DNA from: JAKAXG01 sp035702985
Lineage (GTDB): Bacteria > Actinomycetota > Acidimicrobiia > Acidimicrobiales > Palsa-688
Length of the DNA: 33,960 bases
Assembly: GCA_035702985.1 (NCBI GenBank)
Contig: DASSZD010000001.1
Coordinates: 1-33,960 of the forward strand
Direction: 5' to 3'
Made by a program: the position numbers and the translations under genes. Shown one piece after another: positions 8,772 to 17,136 of this stretch; the stretch's first letter is position 1; every line of letters starts with the position of its first letter. The notes below the pieces were generated by a model that saw nothing but the letters and a program-made list of their open reading frames with translations, ran no database searches and was not told where the DNA came from.

Positions 8772-10920
8772 TGTTAGTCGACTGGCTACCGACACCGCCC
8801 AGCAGGTCGATGCCCCTGAGCACCCTGTCCGGAGTCACCGCCGCCCCGTCGGCGACCAGCACGGCCAGCTCGAAGGCGTAGCGGATGTCCGCCCCGCTCA
8901 GCCCCTCGGTGGCGGCCACCACCGGGTCCCACTCGCCCGGCCGCCATCCCCGGCCGGCGGTGTAGCGGCCCGCCAGCACCTCCAGGATGTGTCGCCGATC
9001 CCCGGCGTCGGGCAGCCCGACCCGGACCCGCAGGCCCAGGCGGCCGGGACGCAGGAGGGCCGGGTCGACCTGGTCGGCCCGGGAGGTGATGCCGATGACC
9101 ATCAGCCCGGTGGAGCCCCGGTCGGCGTCGAGCTCGGCCAGCAGCTGGCCCACCACCCGCTGCGACGCCCGGGTGGGATCGCCGCCGCTGACCTCCCGGC
9201 TGGGTGCCAGCACGTCCAGCTGGTCGAGCACCAGGACCACCGGCGCGGTGCGCCGGGCGACCGAGAAGACCCGGCGCACGCCTTCTTCCGACTCGCCCAG
9301 CCACTGCGAGTACAGCTCGGGGCCGCGCACCACCATCAGGTTGATGCCCAGCTCGGACGCCAGGGCGTGGGCCAGCGAGGACTTACCCGTGCCGGGCGGC
9401 CCTTCCAGCAGGACACCGACCACCGGACCGGTCCGGCTGCGCAGCGTCAGGCGGCCGATGTCGAGCAGCCGTTGCTTGGCCGTGTGCAGCCCGCCCAGGT
9501 CGGCCATGCGGGCGGTGGACTCGGTGAGGAGGGACTGCCGCAGCGCCGCCGGGCGCACCGCGGTGAGGGCGGCCCGCAGGTCGTCCTCCTCCACCACCAC
9601 CGTTTCCGGGTCGGCCCGGCTCGGATCGGCTCCGGCCGCCGCCCGGCGCAGGGCGGCGAGAGCCGCCTCCCGGGCCAGTTCCATCAGATCGGCGCCGACG
9701 AAACCGTGGGCCGCCCGGGCCACGTCGGCCGCCGCCGCAGCCGCCGCCCGGGAGAGGGGCATCCGGCGCAGGTGCACCCGCAGTATCCGCAGCCGCTCGT
9801 CGGCGGACGGCGTCGGGAAGTACAGCTCCCGGTCGAAGCGGCCGGGGCGGCGCAGGGCCGGGTCCAGGGCCTCCACCTGGTTGGTGGTGCCGATCACCAC
9901 CACCCCGGCGGCGTCGCGCAGGCCGTCCATGAGGGCCAGGAGCTGGCCCACCGAACGGGTGTCCGACAGCGTGGACGCCATCCGCCGGGACGGGGCCAGG
10001 GCATCGATCTCGTCGACCAGGATGACCGAGGGGGCGGTGCGCTCGGCCTCGGCGAACAGGCGGCGCAGGTTCTCCTCGGTCTGGCCGCTGTAGCTGCCCA
10101 CGACCTCCGGGCCGCTGATGCGGTAGAAGCGGGCGTCGACCTCGTTGGCCACCGCCCGGGCGGTCAGGGTCTTGCCGGTGCCCGGCGGCCCGCAGAACAG
10201 CACGCCGCGGGGGGCGGTCACTCCCAGGTGCTCGTACACGTCGGGGCGGACCAGGGGGAGCTCCACCAGTTCCCGCACCGCGGCGATCTGGGTTCCCAGC
10301 CCTCCCACGTCGTCGAAGGCGGGTCCGGTCCGGCCGCCCGCTCCGGCCGCCGCCGGACCTCCGTGGGTGTGGTCGGCGAAACCCCGGCCGTGGCCCTGGC
10401 CGGCGTGGGGGTCGAGGACCACCTCGGTGGCCGGTCCCATGGCCGCCTCGGCCGGCTCGGCGCCGGTCACCCGGAGCCGTACCTCCCCGCCCAGGTCCAG
10501 GCCGGCCCCCGCCGCCACCGGCCAGCGGCCGGCCACGGCGCGCCGGACGGCGCCCTCCAGCTGGTCGCCGTCGGCGGCCCCGGCCACGGTGACCGAGACG
10601 GCGTCGGGCAGGTCCGCCGGGCTGACCTCCAGCGGGTCGTAGGGGAAGGGCCGCAGATCGGACCGGGTGGCCGGATCGACGGCCAGCGCGCCGGCCGGGA
10701 TGGTGTCGGACAGGGCCACCCGGACCAGGGCCGTGCGTCCCTCGAACGACAGCCGCACCACTGTCCCGGGCTCCACGCCGAGCGCTCCGGCCAGGTCGGC
10801 GCCCATCCGGACCGTGGGCCCGTCCCCGGCCGGAGGAGGGGTCAGCGGGTCGAACCACGCCGCGCCGGCGGGGCCCCGGCCCCCGGGCGCGGCCCCGACG
10901 GCGGCCAGATCAGAGGTCAT
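8758..10920 (-). CDS. CDC48/p97-like double AAA+ ATPase with degenerate second ATPase domain
   Basis: A 720-residue protein with the CDC48 architecture: an N-terminal double-psi-barrel-like domain (about 35-170), a flexible Gly/Ala/His-rich linker (about 170-200), D1 (about 201-455) and D2 (about 470-715). D1 is complete: Walker A GPPGTGKT at 244-251, Walker B DE at 303-304, sensor-1 TTN, arginine fingers in RRPGRFDRE. D2 keeps Walker A GPPGTGKS (507-514), but Walker B is LVLDQLD with Gln567 in place of the catalytic Glu, and sensor 1 is ITS in place of ATN. D2 therefore probably binds but hydrolyses ATP poorly. CDC48 proteins unfold or remodel complexes. Here the gene overlaps the epimerase-like gene by 11 bases and precedes a Rieske oxygenase, suggesting an activase or assembly role (inference). 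Confidence 0.9.
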   Translation of the reverse strand: MTSDLAAVGAAPGGRGPAGAAWFDPLTPPPAGDGPTVRMGADLAGALGVEPGTVVRLSFEGRTALVRVALSDTIPAGALAVDPATRSDLRPFPYDPLEVSPADLPDAVSVTVAGAADGDQLEGAVRRAVAGRWPVAAGAGLDLGGEVRLRVTGAEPAEAAMGPATEVVLDPHAGQGHGRGFADHTHGGPAAAGAGGRTGPAFDDVGGLGTQIAAVRELVELPLVRPDVYEHLGVTAPRGVLFCGPPGTGKTLTARAVANEVDARFYRISGPEVVGSYSGQTEENLRRLFAEAERTAPSVILVDEIDALAPSRRMASTLSDTRSVGQLLALMDGLRDAAGVVVIGTTNQVEALDPALRRPGRFDRELYFPTPSADERLRILRVHLRRMPLSRAAAAAAADVARAAHGFVGADLMELAREAALAALRRAAAGADPSRADPETVVVEEDDLRAALTAVRPAALRQSLLTESTARMADLGGLHTAKQRLLDIGRLTLRSRTGPVVGVLLEGPPGTGKSSLAHALASELGINLMVVRGPELYSQWLGESEEGVRRVFSVARRTAPVVLVLDQLDVLAPSREVSGGDPTRASQRVVGQLLAELDADRGSTGLMVIGITSRADQVDPALLRPGRLGLRVRVGLPDAGDRRHILEVLAGRYTAGRGWRPGEWDPVVAATEGLSGADIRYAFELAVLVADGAAVTPDRVLRGIDLLGGVGSQSTNNQIL

Positions 10921-11851
10921 GGTCGCGCAGCCATTCGACGTAGTCCGCCACTCCCTCGTCGAGGCTGTACCGCGGCTCGAACCCCAGCTCGGCGATGGCC
11001 GTCAGGTCCATGTATCTCGGCCCGTCGTCGCCGACGGCGTCGGGGCCGGGCTCGGGAGCGACCCATCCGGGCACGGCCCGGGCCACGGCGGCGGCCACGT
11101 CGGAGTCCGGCACGGCCCGGCCGCCGCCCAGGTTGTAGACCTTCCGGCGGGCTTCGGCCAGGTGCACCAGCCGCAGGGCGGCGGCGCAGTCGCGGACGTA
11201 GATCAGATCGGCCAGGTCCCGTCGGGCCCCCGGGACCGACGGCCGGGGCGGCAGCTGGGTGCCGGGCCGCACGGCCGCATGGGCCAGGCGGCTGGGCAGG
11301 TTGCTGAGCGAGTGGTACAGCGGCCCGTAGACGACCCCGATCCGCACGCAGCACACGTCGGTGCCGGTCCGCTCGGCGTAGTGGAGGGCCAGGATCTCCT
11401 CCGCCTTCTTGAACGCGGAGGTGGCGCTCGGGGACGCCACCGGCAGCGGGTCGTCCTCTCTCCAGGGTCCGTCGCCGACGCCGGCGTACACGGCCACCGA
11501 GCTGGCCATGGTCACCCGGCGGACGCCCAGCGCCCGGGCCGATTCCAGGACGTTGCGCAGGCCCCCCACGTTGACCTCGATCTCCCGCCCGACCGGGTCG
11601 GCGCCCAGACCGGGCACGGCCAGATGCAGCACGCTCGTGACCCGGTGAGCGGCCATGGCCTCCAGCACCGAGAACGGATCCGAGACGTCCATGGCGGTGA
11701 CCTGGACCCGCCCCGACTCCAGGTACGGGTCCAGGAACTCCGGGGTGCGGGACCGGCGGAACCGGGTGATGAGCACGCTCTCGCCGGCCTCCGCCAAGCG
11801 GTGGGCGGTGTGCAGGCCGATGAACCCCATCCCGCCGGTGACCAGGATCAC
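10910..11851 (-). CDS. NAD-dependent epimerase/dehydratase-like extended SDR lacking the usual Tyr
   Basis: A 313-residue extended short-chain dehydrogenase-like protein. It has the N-terminal nucleotide motif TGGMGFIG (5-12), DVSDP, the later ASSVAVYAG, and the typical C-terminal VYNLGGGRAV. The catalytic YxxxK motif, expected just after the ASSVAVY segment, reads SATSAFKK: the lysine remains but the tyrosine position is Thr or Ser. Either the chemistry differs or the protein has become a binding/regulatory protein. It starts at ATG 11851, seven bases after the zinc ADH stop, and overlaps the AAA+ ATPase gene. Its substrate in an aromatic operon is unclear; these enzymes usually act on nucleotide sugars or steroid/flavonoid-like ketones. 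Confidence 0.82.
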   Translation of the reverse strand: MILVTGGMGFIGLHTAHRLAEAGESVLITRFRRSRTPEFLDPYLESGRVQVTAMDVSDPFSVLEAMAAHRVTSVLHLAVPGLGADPVGREIEVNVGGLRNVLESARALGVRRVTMASSVAVYAGVGDGPWREDDPLPVASPSATSAFKKAEEILALHYAERTGTDVCCVRIGVVYGPLYHSLSNLPSRLAHAAVRPGTQLPPRPSVPGARRDLADLIYVRDCAAALRLVHLAEARRKVYNLGGGRAVPDSDVAAAVARAVPGWVAPEPGPDAVGDDGPRYMDLTAIAELGFEPRYSLDEGVADYVEWLRDHDL

Positions 11852-11858
11852 CGGGGCC

Positions 11859-12944
11859 TCACACCGCCCAGGGGTCGACGCTCACGTGCATCACGTCGCC
11901 GTCGGCGGTCCGGCGGATGGCCTCGTCGACCTGGGTGAGGGGCAGGGTCCCGGCCGACAGGTCGCTGTAGGGACGCCGGCCCGACGCCAGCAGCTGCAGG
12001 GCCCACTCCACCGACGCCCAGCTGTGGCCGCGCAGGCCCCGCAGGGTGATGGCCCGGGTCCTCACCATGTGCATGTCCACTTCGACCGGGCCCCGGCCTA
12101 TGGCGCAGACCAGCACCCCCCGCTTGCGCAGCAGCGAGATCCCCTGGTTGAGGGTGGCGGCGTTACCGGCGGCGGCGTCCACGACCAGGTCGGCCATACG
12201 ACCGCCGGTGGCCTGGCGCACCACGTCGATCAGCGACTCCCGGTCGGCGTCGACGGTGATGTCGGCTCCCAGCAGGGAGGCCATCTTGAGTCTGTCCTGG
12301 TCGCGTGACAGGCCCACGCTGACCACCAGGTCCGCCCCCGACTCCTTGGCGGCGACCACGCAGGCCAGCCCCTGCTGGCCCGGACCGATGACCACCACCG
12401 TCTGGCCGGGACCGGCCCGGCCCTCCTGGACCACCCACTCGAAGCCGTTGGACAGGGGCAGGGCCAGAGGGGCGTGGTGGGCGGCCACCCCGGCGGGCAC
12501 CCGGTGGAAGACCATCCGGGGGTGCAGGTAGAGGTACTGCCCGTACCCACCCCAGAGCGCCGGCTCCACGTTCACCGGGGTCATCCCGTAGCGCAGCACC
12601 GCCTGCCCGAGGTGCAGGTCGGTGGAGTCGCACAGCCGGAAGTCACCGGTCCGGCACCAGCTGCAGTGGCCGCAGGGCAGGTACTCCTCCAGCATGAGCA
12701 GCTCGCCCTCGGCCAGGCCCCACCGCTCCGCCGCCTCGGGGCTGAGGCGGTCCACCCGGCCCACTATTTCGTGGCCCAGGATGGTCGGGCCGGCCGTACG
12801 GGTCTGCAGGTGGGCGTCGCTGCCGCACACCCCGGTGGCCTCGACCCGCAGCCAGCCGGCCCCGGGCGCCGGGTCGGGCAGGGTGAACTCCCGGACGGCG
12901 GTGCTGCCCGGGCCGTCGGACACGGCGGCCAGTGCGGTGGTCAA
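11859..12944 (-). CDS. Zinc-dependent medium-chain alcohol dehydrogenase
   Basis: A 361-residue MDR-family dehydrogenase. Catalytic zinc ligands are the Cys of GVCGSD and the His of GHEIVGRV; the structural zinc site has four Cys in CGHCSWCRTGDFRLC. The nucleotide-binding turn is GPGQQGL instead of the usual GxGxxG. The start is TTG 12944, supported by GGGAGG seven bases upstream. It shares GPGQQGL, a GHSW motif and overall layout with the ADH at 26991-28112, so the two are paralogues on separate arms of the island. It probably oxidises an alcohol or semialdehyde intermediate; the substrate is unknown. Confidence 0.88.
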   Translation of the reverse strand: MTTALAAVSDGPGSTAVREFTLPDPAPGAGWLRVEATGVCGSDAHLQTRTAGPTILGHEIVGRVDRLSPEAAERWGLAEGELLMLEEYLPCGHCSWCRTGDFRLCDSTDLHLGQAVLRYGMTPVNVEPALWGGYGQYLYLHPRMVFHRVPAGVAAHHAPLALPLSNGFEWVVQEGRAGPGQTVVVIGPGQQGLACVVAAKESGADLVVSVGLSRDQDRLKMASLLGADITVDADRESLIDVVRQATGGRMADLVVDAAAGNAATLNQGISLLRKRGVLVCAIGRGPVEVDMHMVRTRAITLRGLRGHSWASVEWALQLLASGRRPYSDLSAGTLPLTQVDEAIRRTADGDVMHVSVDPWAV

Positions 12945-12957
12945 GACGGGCCTCCCA

Positions 12958-13641
12958 TCACGAGTCCTTGCGACCCATGAACAGGCACGTGTAGAACGCC
13001 CTCCATGTGATCTCCACGTCGGTGATCCCGGCGGCCCGGAAGCCGGCCAGGTGGTCGTCGACGCTGGTGAGCGGATAGTTGTGGTGGTGGGGCTTCTCGG
13101 TCCCGGCGTTGCCGGCGAAGCGGGGCCGCACCGCCCTGAGGCGCTTGTCCCACACGTCGGCGGGACCGATGTGGTCCAGATTGACCAGCCAGCCGCCCGG
13201 GGCCAGCAAAGACGCCGCCTCGGCGTAGAAGGCGTGCAGGCCGTCCCGGTCCAGGTGGTGAGCCGCCCGGGAGGTCACGATGGCGTCGACCCCGGAGGGG
13301 ATGCCGCACCCGGCCAGGTCGGTCATGTCCCCCGGTTTGAACGTGACCCGCTCGTCGAAGCGGGCCAGGCGCTCCACTGCGTGGGCCTGCATGCTGTCGG
13401 AGGCGTCCTGCCACACCCCCCGGGCGGTGGGGAACTCGTCGAGGAACACCGACAGGAAGGTGCCCGGCCCGGAGGCGACGTCCACCACCAGGGCTGTCGT
13501 CGGCCGGTCGTGATGGACCACGGCGGCGGCGATGGCCCGCGGCAGCTCCAGCAGGTCGATGCGGTCGTCAAGCTCCACCCACTCGTTGGTGTACTCGGCG
13601 CGCCGCCAGGCCTCGGCGGCCATCTGTCCTTGGTTCGTCAT
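12958..13641 (-). CDS. Class I SAM-dependent methyltransferase
   Basis: A 227-residue Rossmann-fold methyltransferase. Motif I is VVDVASGPG at 52-60, followed by an acidic/Asp patch (WQDASDSM), FKPGDMTDL, and a post-motif ASLLAPGGWLVNLDHIG. The ATG at 13641 has GGGGGATGG just upstream. It lies between the molybdenum hydroxylase genes and the zinc ADH gene. In an aromatic pathway it could methylate an intermediate or be a housekeeping passenger; nothing in the sequence decides the acceptor. No methyl-transfer partner such as tetrahydrofolate-dependent LigM is visible. Confidence 0.8.
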   Translation of the reverse strand: MTNQGQMAAEAWRRAEYTNEWVELDDRIDLLELPRAIAAAVVHHDRPTTALVVDVASGPGTFLSVFLDEFPTARGVWQDASDSMQAHAVERLARFDERVTFKPGDMTDLAGCGIPSGVDAIVTSRAAHHLDRDGLHAFYAEAASLLAPGGWLVNLDHIGPADVWDKRLRAVRPRFAGNAGTEKPHHHNYPLTSVDDHLAGFRAAGITDVEITWRAFYTCLFMGRKDS

Positions 13642-13676
13642 ACCATCCCCCTTGGTTACTGACTAATGGGCTGATC
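13642..13676 (-). promoter_or_regulatory. Possible internal promoter in the 17-gene run
   Basis: This 35-base gap is one of the few in the run. On the minus strand it reads ATCAGCCCATTAGTCAG (13675-13659), loosely like the ATCAGAYATTAT element found at 8751 and 28160, preceded by TATAAG. It could be a weak internal promoter or operator, or simply a spacer. Confidence 0.25.
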
Positions 13677-14567
13677 TTATACCACTGCGACGGGTTGACC
13701 CAGGAGGGGACCCGCATCCCCGACGGCGCCGGCCACGGCCCGCCGGGCCCACACCCCGGCCACCCGCCGCTTGTACGACTCCGCTCCCCGGTGGTCGCCG
13801 ACCACGGGGATCTCCGCCTCGACGGCCGCCTGCACGGCCGGCAGGTCCAGCGCCGACGGCGAGCGACCCCGGATCACCGCGGCCGCCTCGTGCAGCAGCA
13901 CCGCCCGGCTGGCGCACCCGCCGGCGGCCACCCGGACGGAGGCCACCGTGTCGTCGGGGCCGAGTTCGACGTGCACCGCGATCCCGACGGTCGGGTAGTC
14001 GTCGGCGCTACCGGGGTTGAACCGGGCGTACACCTGCCGGGAGCCGGGGGTCAGGGGGACCTCGACCGCGGTGATGACCTCTGCGGCCGCCAGCGACGTC
14101 TCGTAGAAGCCCACCAGCAGGTCGTCCACCGGCACCCGCCGGTCTCCGCCCGGACCGCTGACCAGCGCCACCGCACCGGCCGCCAGCAGTACGGGGGGCA
14201 GATCCTGGCGGGGGTCGGCGTGGGCCAGGTGGCCGCCGACGGTGGCGACCGAGCGGACCCGGGGGTTGGCGGCGGTGCCGGCGGCGGCGGCCACCGCGGG
14301 CAGCGCCCGGCGGACGGACTCCGAGCCGGCCAGGTCGGCCAGGGTGACCCCGGCGCCGATGCGGACCATACCGGGGGCGGCGGTGATCGAGTCCCACCCC
14401 GGGATCCGGCCCAGCCACACCAGGCGGGACGGGAACAGCAGGCCCTCCTTCATCATCAGCGACAGGGCCGTCGCCCCGCCGACCGCCACCGCCTCGTCGT
14501 CCCCGGCCAGGGCGGCGATCGCCGCCTCCACGGTGTCGGGGGCCAGGAACTCAGTCACGGCCGACAT
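13677..14567 (-). CDS. Molybdenum hydroxylase, FAD-binding (medium, CoxM-type) subunit
   Basis: A 296-residue FAD subunit of the xanthine dehydrogenase/CO dehydrogenase family. It has the N-terminal FxxPxTxxEAxxxL opening (FLAPDTVEAAIAAL), the flavin loop AVGGATALSLMM, the second flavin motif TVGGHLAHADPRQDLPP and the C-terminal half FNPGSADDYPTVGIAV. It passes electrons from the iron-sulphur subunit to an acceptor. ATG 14567 lies within the end of the small-subunit gene (17-base overlap). Length is normal. It is last of the L-S-M trio. Confidence 0.9.
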   Translation of the reverse strand: MSAVTEFLAPDTVEAAIAALAGDDEAVAVGGATALSLMMKEGLLFPSRLVWLGRIPGWDSITAAPGMVRIGAGVTLADLAGSESVRRALPAVAAAAGTAANPRVRSVATVGGHLAHADPRQDLPPVLLAAGAVALVSGPGGDRRVPVDDLLVGFYETSLAAAEVITAVEVPLTPGSRQVYARFNPGSADDYPTVGIAVHVELGPDDTVASVRVAAGGCASRAVLLHEAAAVIRGRSPSALDLPAVQAAVEAEIPVVGDHRGAESYKRRVAGVWARRAVAGAVGDAGPLLGQPVAVV

Positions 14568-15003
14568 AACGCTCCACCGCCTCGATGATGGTGCCGTAGC
14601 CGGTGCACCGGCACAGGTTCCCGGACATCCACCGCCGGATCTCCTCTGGTGAGGCGCCGGGGTGGTGCCGGCGCAGGGCGGCCGCGGCCACCACCTGGCC
14701 CGGGGTGCATATGCCGCACTGCATCCCCTCGCACTCCACGAAGGCGTCGGCCAGATCCGGGTCGGAGGCGGTGAGGCCCTCGACCGTCCACACGTCGGCT
14801 CCGTCCGCCATGGCGGCCAGGTAGAGGCAGGAACTGACCGGGTTGCCGCCGACCAGGACGCTGCAGGCGCCGCACACGCCGACGCCGCAGCCCTCCTTGG
14901 TGCCGGTCAGGCCGAGCTGGTCTCTCAGGGTGTCGAGGAGCAGCGAGTCCGCCTCGACGTCGGCGTAGACCTGCTCGCCGTTGAGGTTGAGCGAGATCTT
15001 CAC
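14551..15003 (-). CDS. Molybdenum hydroxylase, 2Fe-2S (small, CoxS-type) subunit
   Basis: A 150-residue protein with the two classical 2Fe-2S clusters: plant-ferredoxin type CGVGVCGACSVLV followed by a fourth Cys, and the helical-bundle type CGICTPG followed later by CRCTGYG. It relays electrons from molybdopterin to FAD. ATG 15003 overlaps the large-subunit stop by four bases, so the two are translationally coupled. All eight cluster cysteines are present. Confidence 0.93.
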   Translation of the reverse strand: MKISLNLNGEQVYADVEADSLLLDTLRDQLGLTGTKEGCGVGVCGACSVLVGGNPVSSCLYLAAMADGADVWTVEGLTASDPDLADAFVECEGMQCGICTPGQVVAAAALRRHHPGASPEEIRRWMSGNLCRCTGYGTIIEAVERYVGRD

Positions 15004-17105
15004 CCGGCCACCTCCATGGCCGAGAGCACTGCCTCGGCCGTCACCGGGACGGACCGGACCCGGGCCCCGGTGGCGGCGGCGACGGCGTTGGCGATGGCGG
15101 CCGCGGTGGGCACGTTGGTCAGCTCTCCGATCTGTTTGACGTTGAGGGCGCCCACGCCCTTGCCCCCGGGCACCAGGACGGTGGTCAACTGGGGCAGGTC
15201 GTGGGCGGTCGGCATGCGGAAGTCCCCGAGGTTGCCGGCCCAGACCTGGCCGTCCTCGATCCTGAGGTCCTCGAGGACGGCGAAACCGAACCCCATGGCT
15301 GTGCCGCCGTCGATCTGCATGCGGTGGGCGGCCGGGTTGACCACCTCGGCCACGTCCAGGGCGCTGATGACCTCCAGGACCCTCACCTGGCCGGTCTCGG
15401 GGTCGACGGCGACCTGGGCTATCTGGGCGGAAAAAGACGTGACCCGGGTGCTGTCACCGCCGGCGTCGAGGGTCACCATCACCGGCTCCCGGTCGGTGCG
15501 GGCGGCCCAGGCGGCGGCGGCGCGCTCAACCGCCTCACTCAGGCTGGCGGTGACCCGGCTGCCGCCCACGCCGGCGTCGCCGGGCAGGTCCGAGGTCGGC
15601 ACGTGGACCACCCTCACCAGGTCCCGGTCCAGCCCGAGGAGCCGGGCCAGGCCCTCCCTCACCACCGTGTGGTTGCCGGTGCCGGTCTCCGGTATCGGCA
15701 CCTCGGCGACCACGCCGGGGCGGTCGGGGTCGTCGCGCAGGCGGAGGCTGGTCTGGCCGGGGGCGGTGGCCCGGTCGTAGAGGCTGATGCCCCATCCGTG
15801 CCGCCAGCCGGCCGGCACCGCCCGGGGCCGCAGGGCGGTCACGGCGGCGTCGAGCACCTGCCGGCCTCGGGCCTCGGCCCACACCACCCCGTCCGGGTTG
15901 GGGTCGCCGTCGACGAGCACGTTGCGCCGGCGCAGCTCCACCGGGTCCATGCCCAGCCGGGCGGCCAGCTCGTCCATGGCCGACTCCACCGCGAAGGTGG
16001 CCTGCGGGGCGCCGGGGGCCCGGGCGTGGCCCTTGGGGACGGTGGTGGTGTACGCGATGCGCGACTCGATGTAGCGGTGCGGGAGCCGGTACGGGCTGCC
16101 GGCCTCCACCATCCCGTGCAGGTTGACGCTGGCGATGGGCTTGAACGCCGCGTAGGCCCCCCCGTCGGCCAGGGAGTCGAAACGCAGCGCCAGCAACCGG
16201 CCGTCCCGATCCGCCCCCAGACGGACCCTCATGGTCGTCGGGTGCCGGGGGTTGGTGGAGCTGAGATCCTCGGAGTAGCGAAGCACGAGGCGGCACGGGC
16301 GGCCGGTCAGGCGGCTGAGGCTCACGCACAGCGGGGCGGCCATGGGCGATCCCTTGCCGCCGAAGTCGCCGCCGATGGGCACCGGATGGACCACGATCCG
16401 GTCCGGCTCCAACCCCAGGGAGGCGGCCAGCTGGCCGACCAGGCGGTAGGGCGATTTGTTGTTGATCCACACCTCGACCAGGCCGTCCGGCCCGACCCGG
16501 GCCACGCAGCCCTGGGGCTCCAGGTAGCCCTGGTGGCCGGCGGGCGTGGTGTAGACGGCGTCCACCACCACCGGCGCCGAGGCCAGCGCGGCGGCGGTGG
16601 CGTCCTCGTCGCCGTGGCGGACGACCGACTGCAGGTTGGGCCCGTCGCCCTGCTTCACCACCGCCCCCGGGTAGTCCCACGGCGCGTCGTGCACGTCGGG
16701 CGCGGCGGCTGCGGTCGCCTCGGCGGCCGAGGCCACCACCGGCAGCTCCCGGTACTCCACCTCCACCAGGGCGGCGGCCCTCTCGGCGTGGCGCCTGGTG
16801 TCGGCCACCACGGCGGCCACCGGCTCCCCCACGTAGCGGACCCGGTCCACGGCCAGCACCGGGGCGTCCATGACCCGCCGGCCGAAGTGGGGCGAGCCGA
16901 TGTCGGCGGCGGTGAACACCCCGACCACACCCGGAGCGGCGGCGGCGGCCGTGCCGTCCACGGCGCCGATCTCGGCGTGGGGCAGCGGGCTGCGCACCAC
17001 CGCCACGTGCAGAACCCCTGGCAGGACCAGATCGGCGACGTAGCGGGTGGCGCCGGTGGCCTTGTCCCGTCCGTCCAGTCGTCCGGCGCCGGTGGTAACG
17101 GCCAT
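15000..17105 (-). CDS. Molybdenum hydroxylase, molybdopterin-binding (large, CoxL-type) subunit
   Basis: A 701-residue large subunit of the xanthine dehydrogenase family. Signatures include the start segment DGRDKATGATRYVADL, the molybdopterin motif GGDFGGKG, the RAPGAPQATFAVE patch and the catalytic Glu in KQIGELTNVP near the C-terminus. The AYxCSFR loop of true CO dehydrogenase is absent, so CO is unlikely as substrate. Such enzymes hydroxylate N-heteroaromatics or aldehydes or reduce hydroxybenzoyl-CoA; which applies is unknown. A strong AAGGGGGAG ribosome site precedes ATG 17105. No CoxD (MoxR AAA+) or XdhC maturation gene is adjacent, but a TRIP13-like AAA+ ATPase gene lies two genes upstream. 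Confidence 0.92.
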   Translation of the reverse strand: MAVTTGAGRLDGRDKATGATRYVADLVLPGVLHVAVVRSPLPHAEIGAVDGTAAAAAPGVVGVFTAADIGSPHFGRRVMDAPVLAVDRVRYVGEPVAAVVADTRRHAERAAALVEVEYRELPVVASAAEATAAAAPDVHDAPWDYPGAVVKQGDGPNLQSVVRHGDEDATAAALASAPVVVDAVYTTPAGHQGYLEPQGCVARVGPDGLVEVWINNKSPYRLVGQLAASLGLEPDRIVVHPVPIGGDFGGKGSPMAAPLCVSLSRLTGRPCRLVLRYSEDLSSTNPRHPTTMRVRLGADRDGRLLALRFDSLADGGAYAAFKPIASVNLHGMVEAGSPYRLPHRYIESRIAYTTTVPKGHARAPGAPQATFAVESAMDELAARLGMDPVELRRRNVLVDGDPNPDGVVWAEARGRQVLDAAVTALRPRAVPAGWRHGWGISLYDRATAPGQTSLRLRDDPDRPGVVAEVPIPETGTGNHTVVREGLARLLGLDRDLVRVVHVPTSDLPGDAGVGGSRVTASLSEAVERAAAAWAARTDREPVMVTLDAGGDSTRVTSFSAQIAQVAVDPETGQVRVLEVISALDVAEVVNPAAHRMQIDGGTAMGFGFAVLEDLRIEDGQVWAGNLGDFRMPTAHDLPQLTTVLVPGGKGVGALNVKQIGELTNVPTAAAIANAVAAATGARVRSVPVTAEAVLSAMEVAG

Positions 17106-17136
17106 CAGGCTCCCCCTTCTTGGTGGCTGGCGGTCA

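Noticed and set aside
15000..17105. Aerobic CO dehydrogenase large subunit
   Set aside because: The AYxCSFR loop that holds the Cu-binding Cys is missing, so it is only a family relative.
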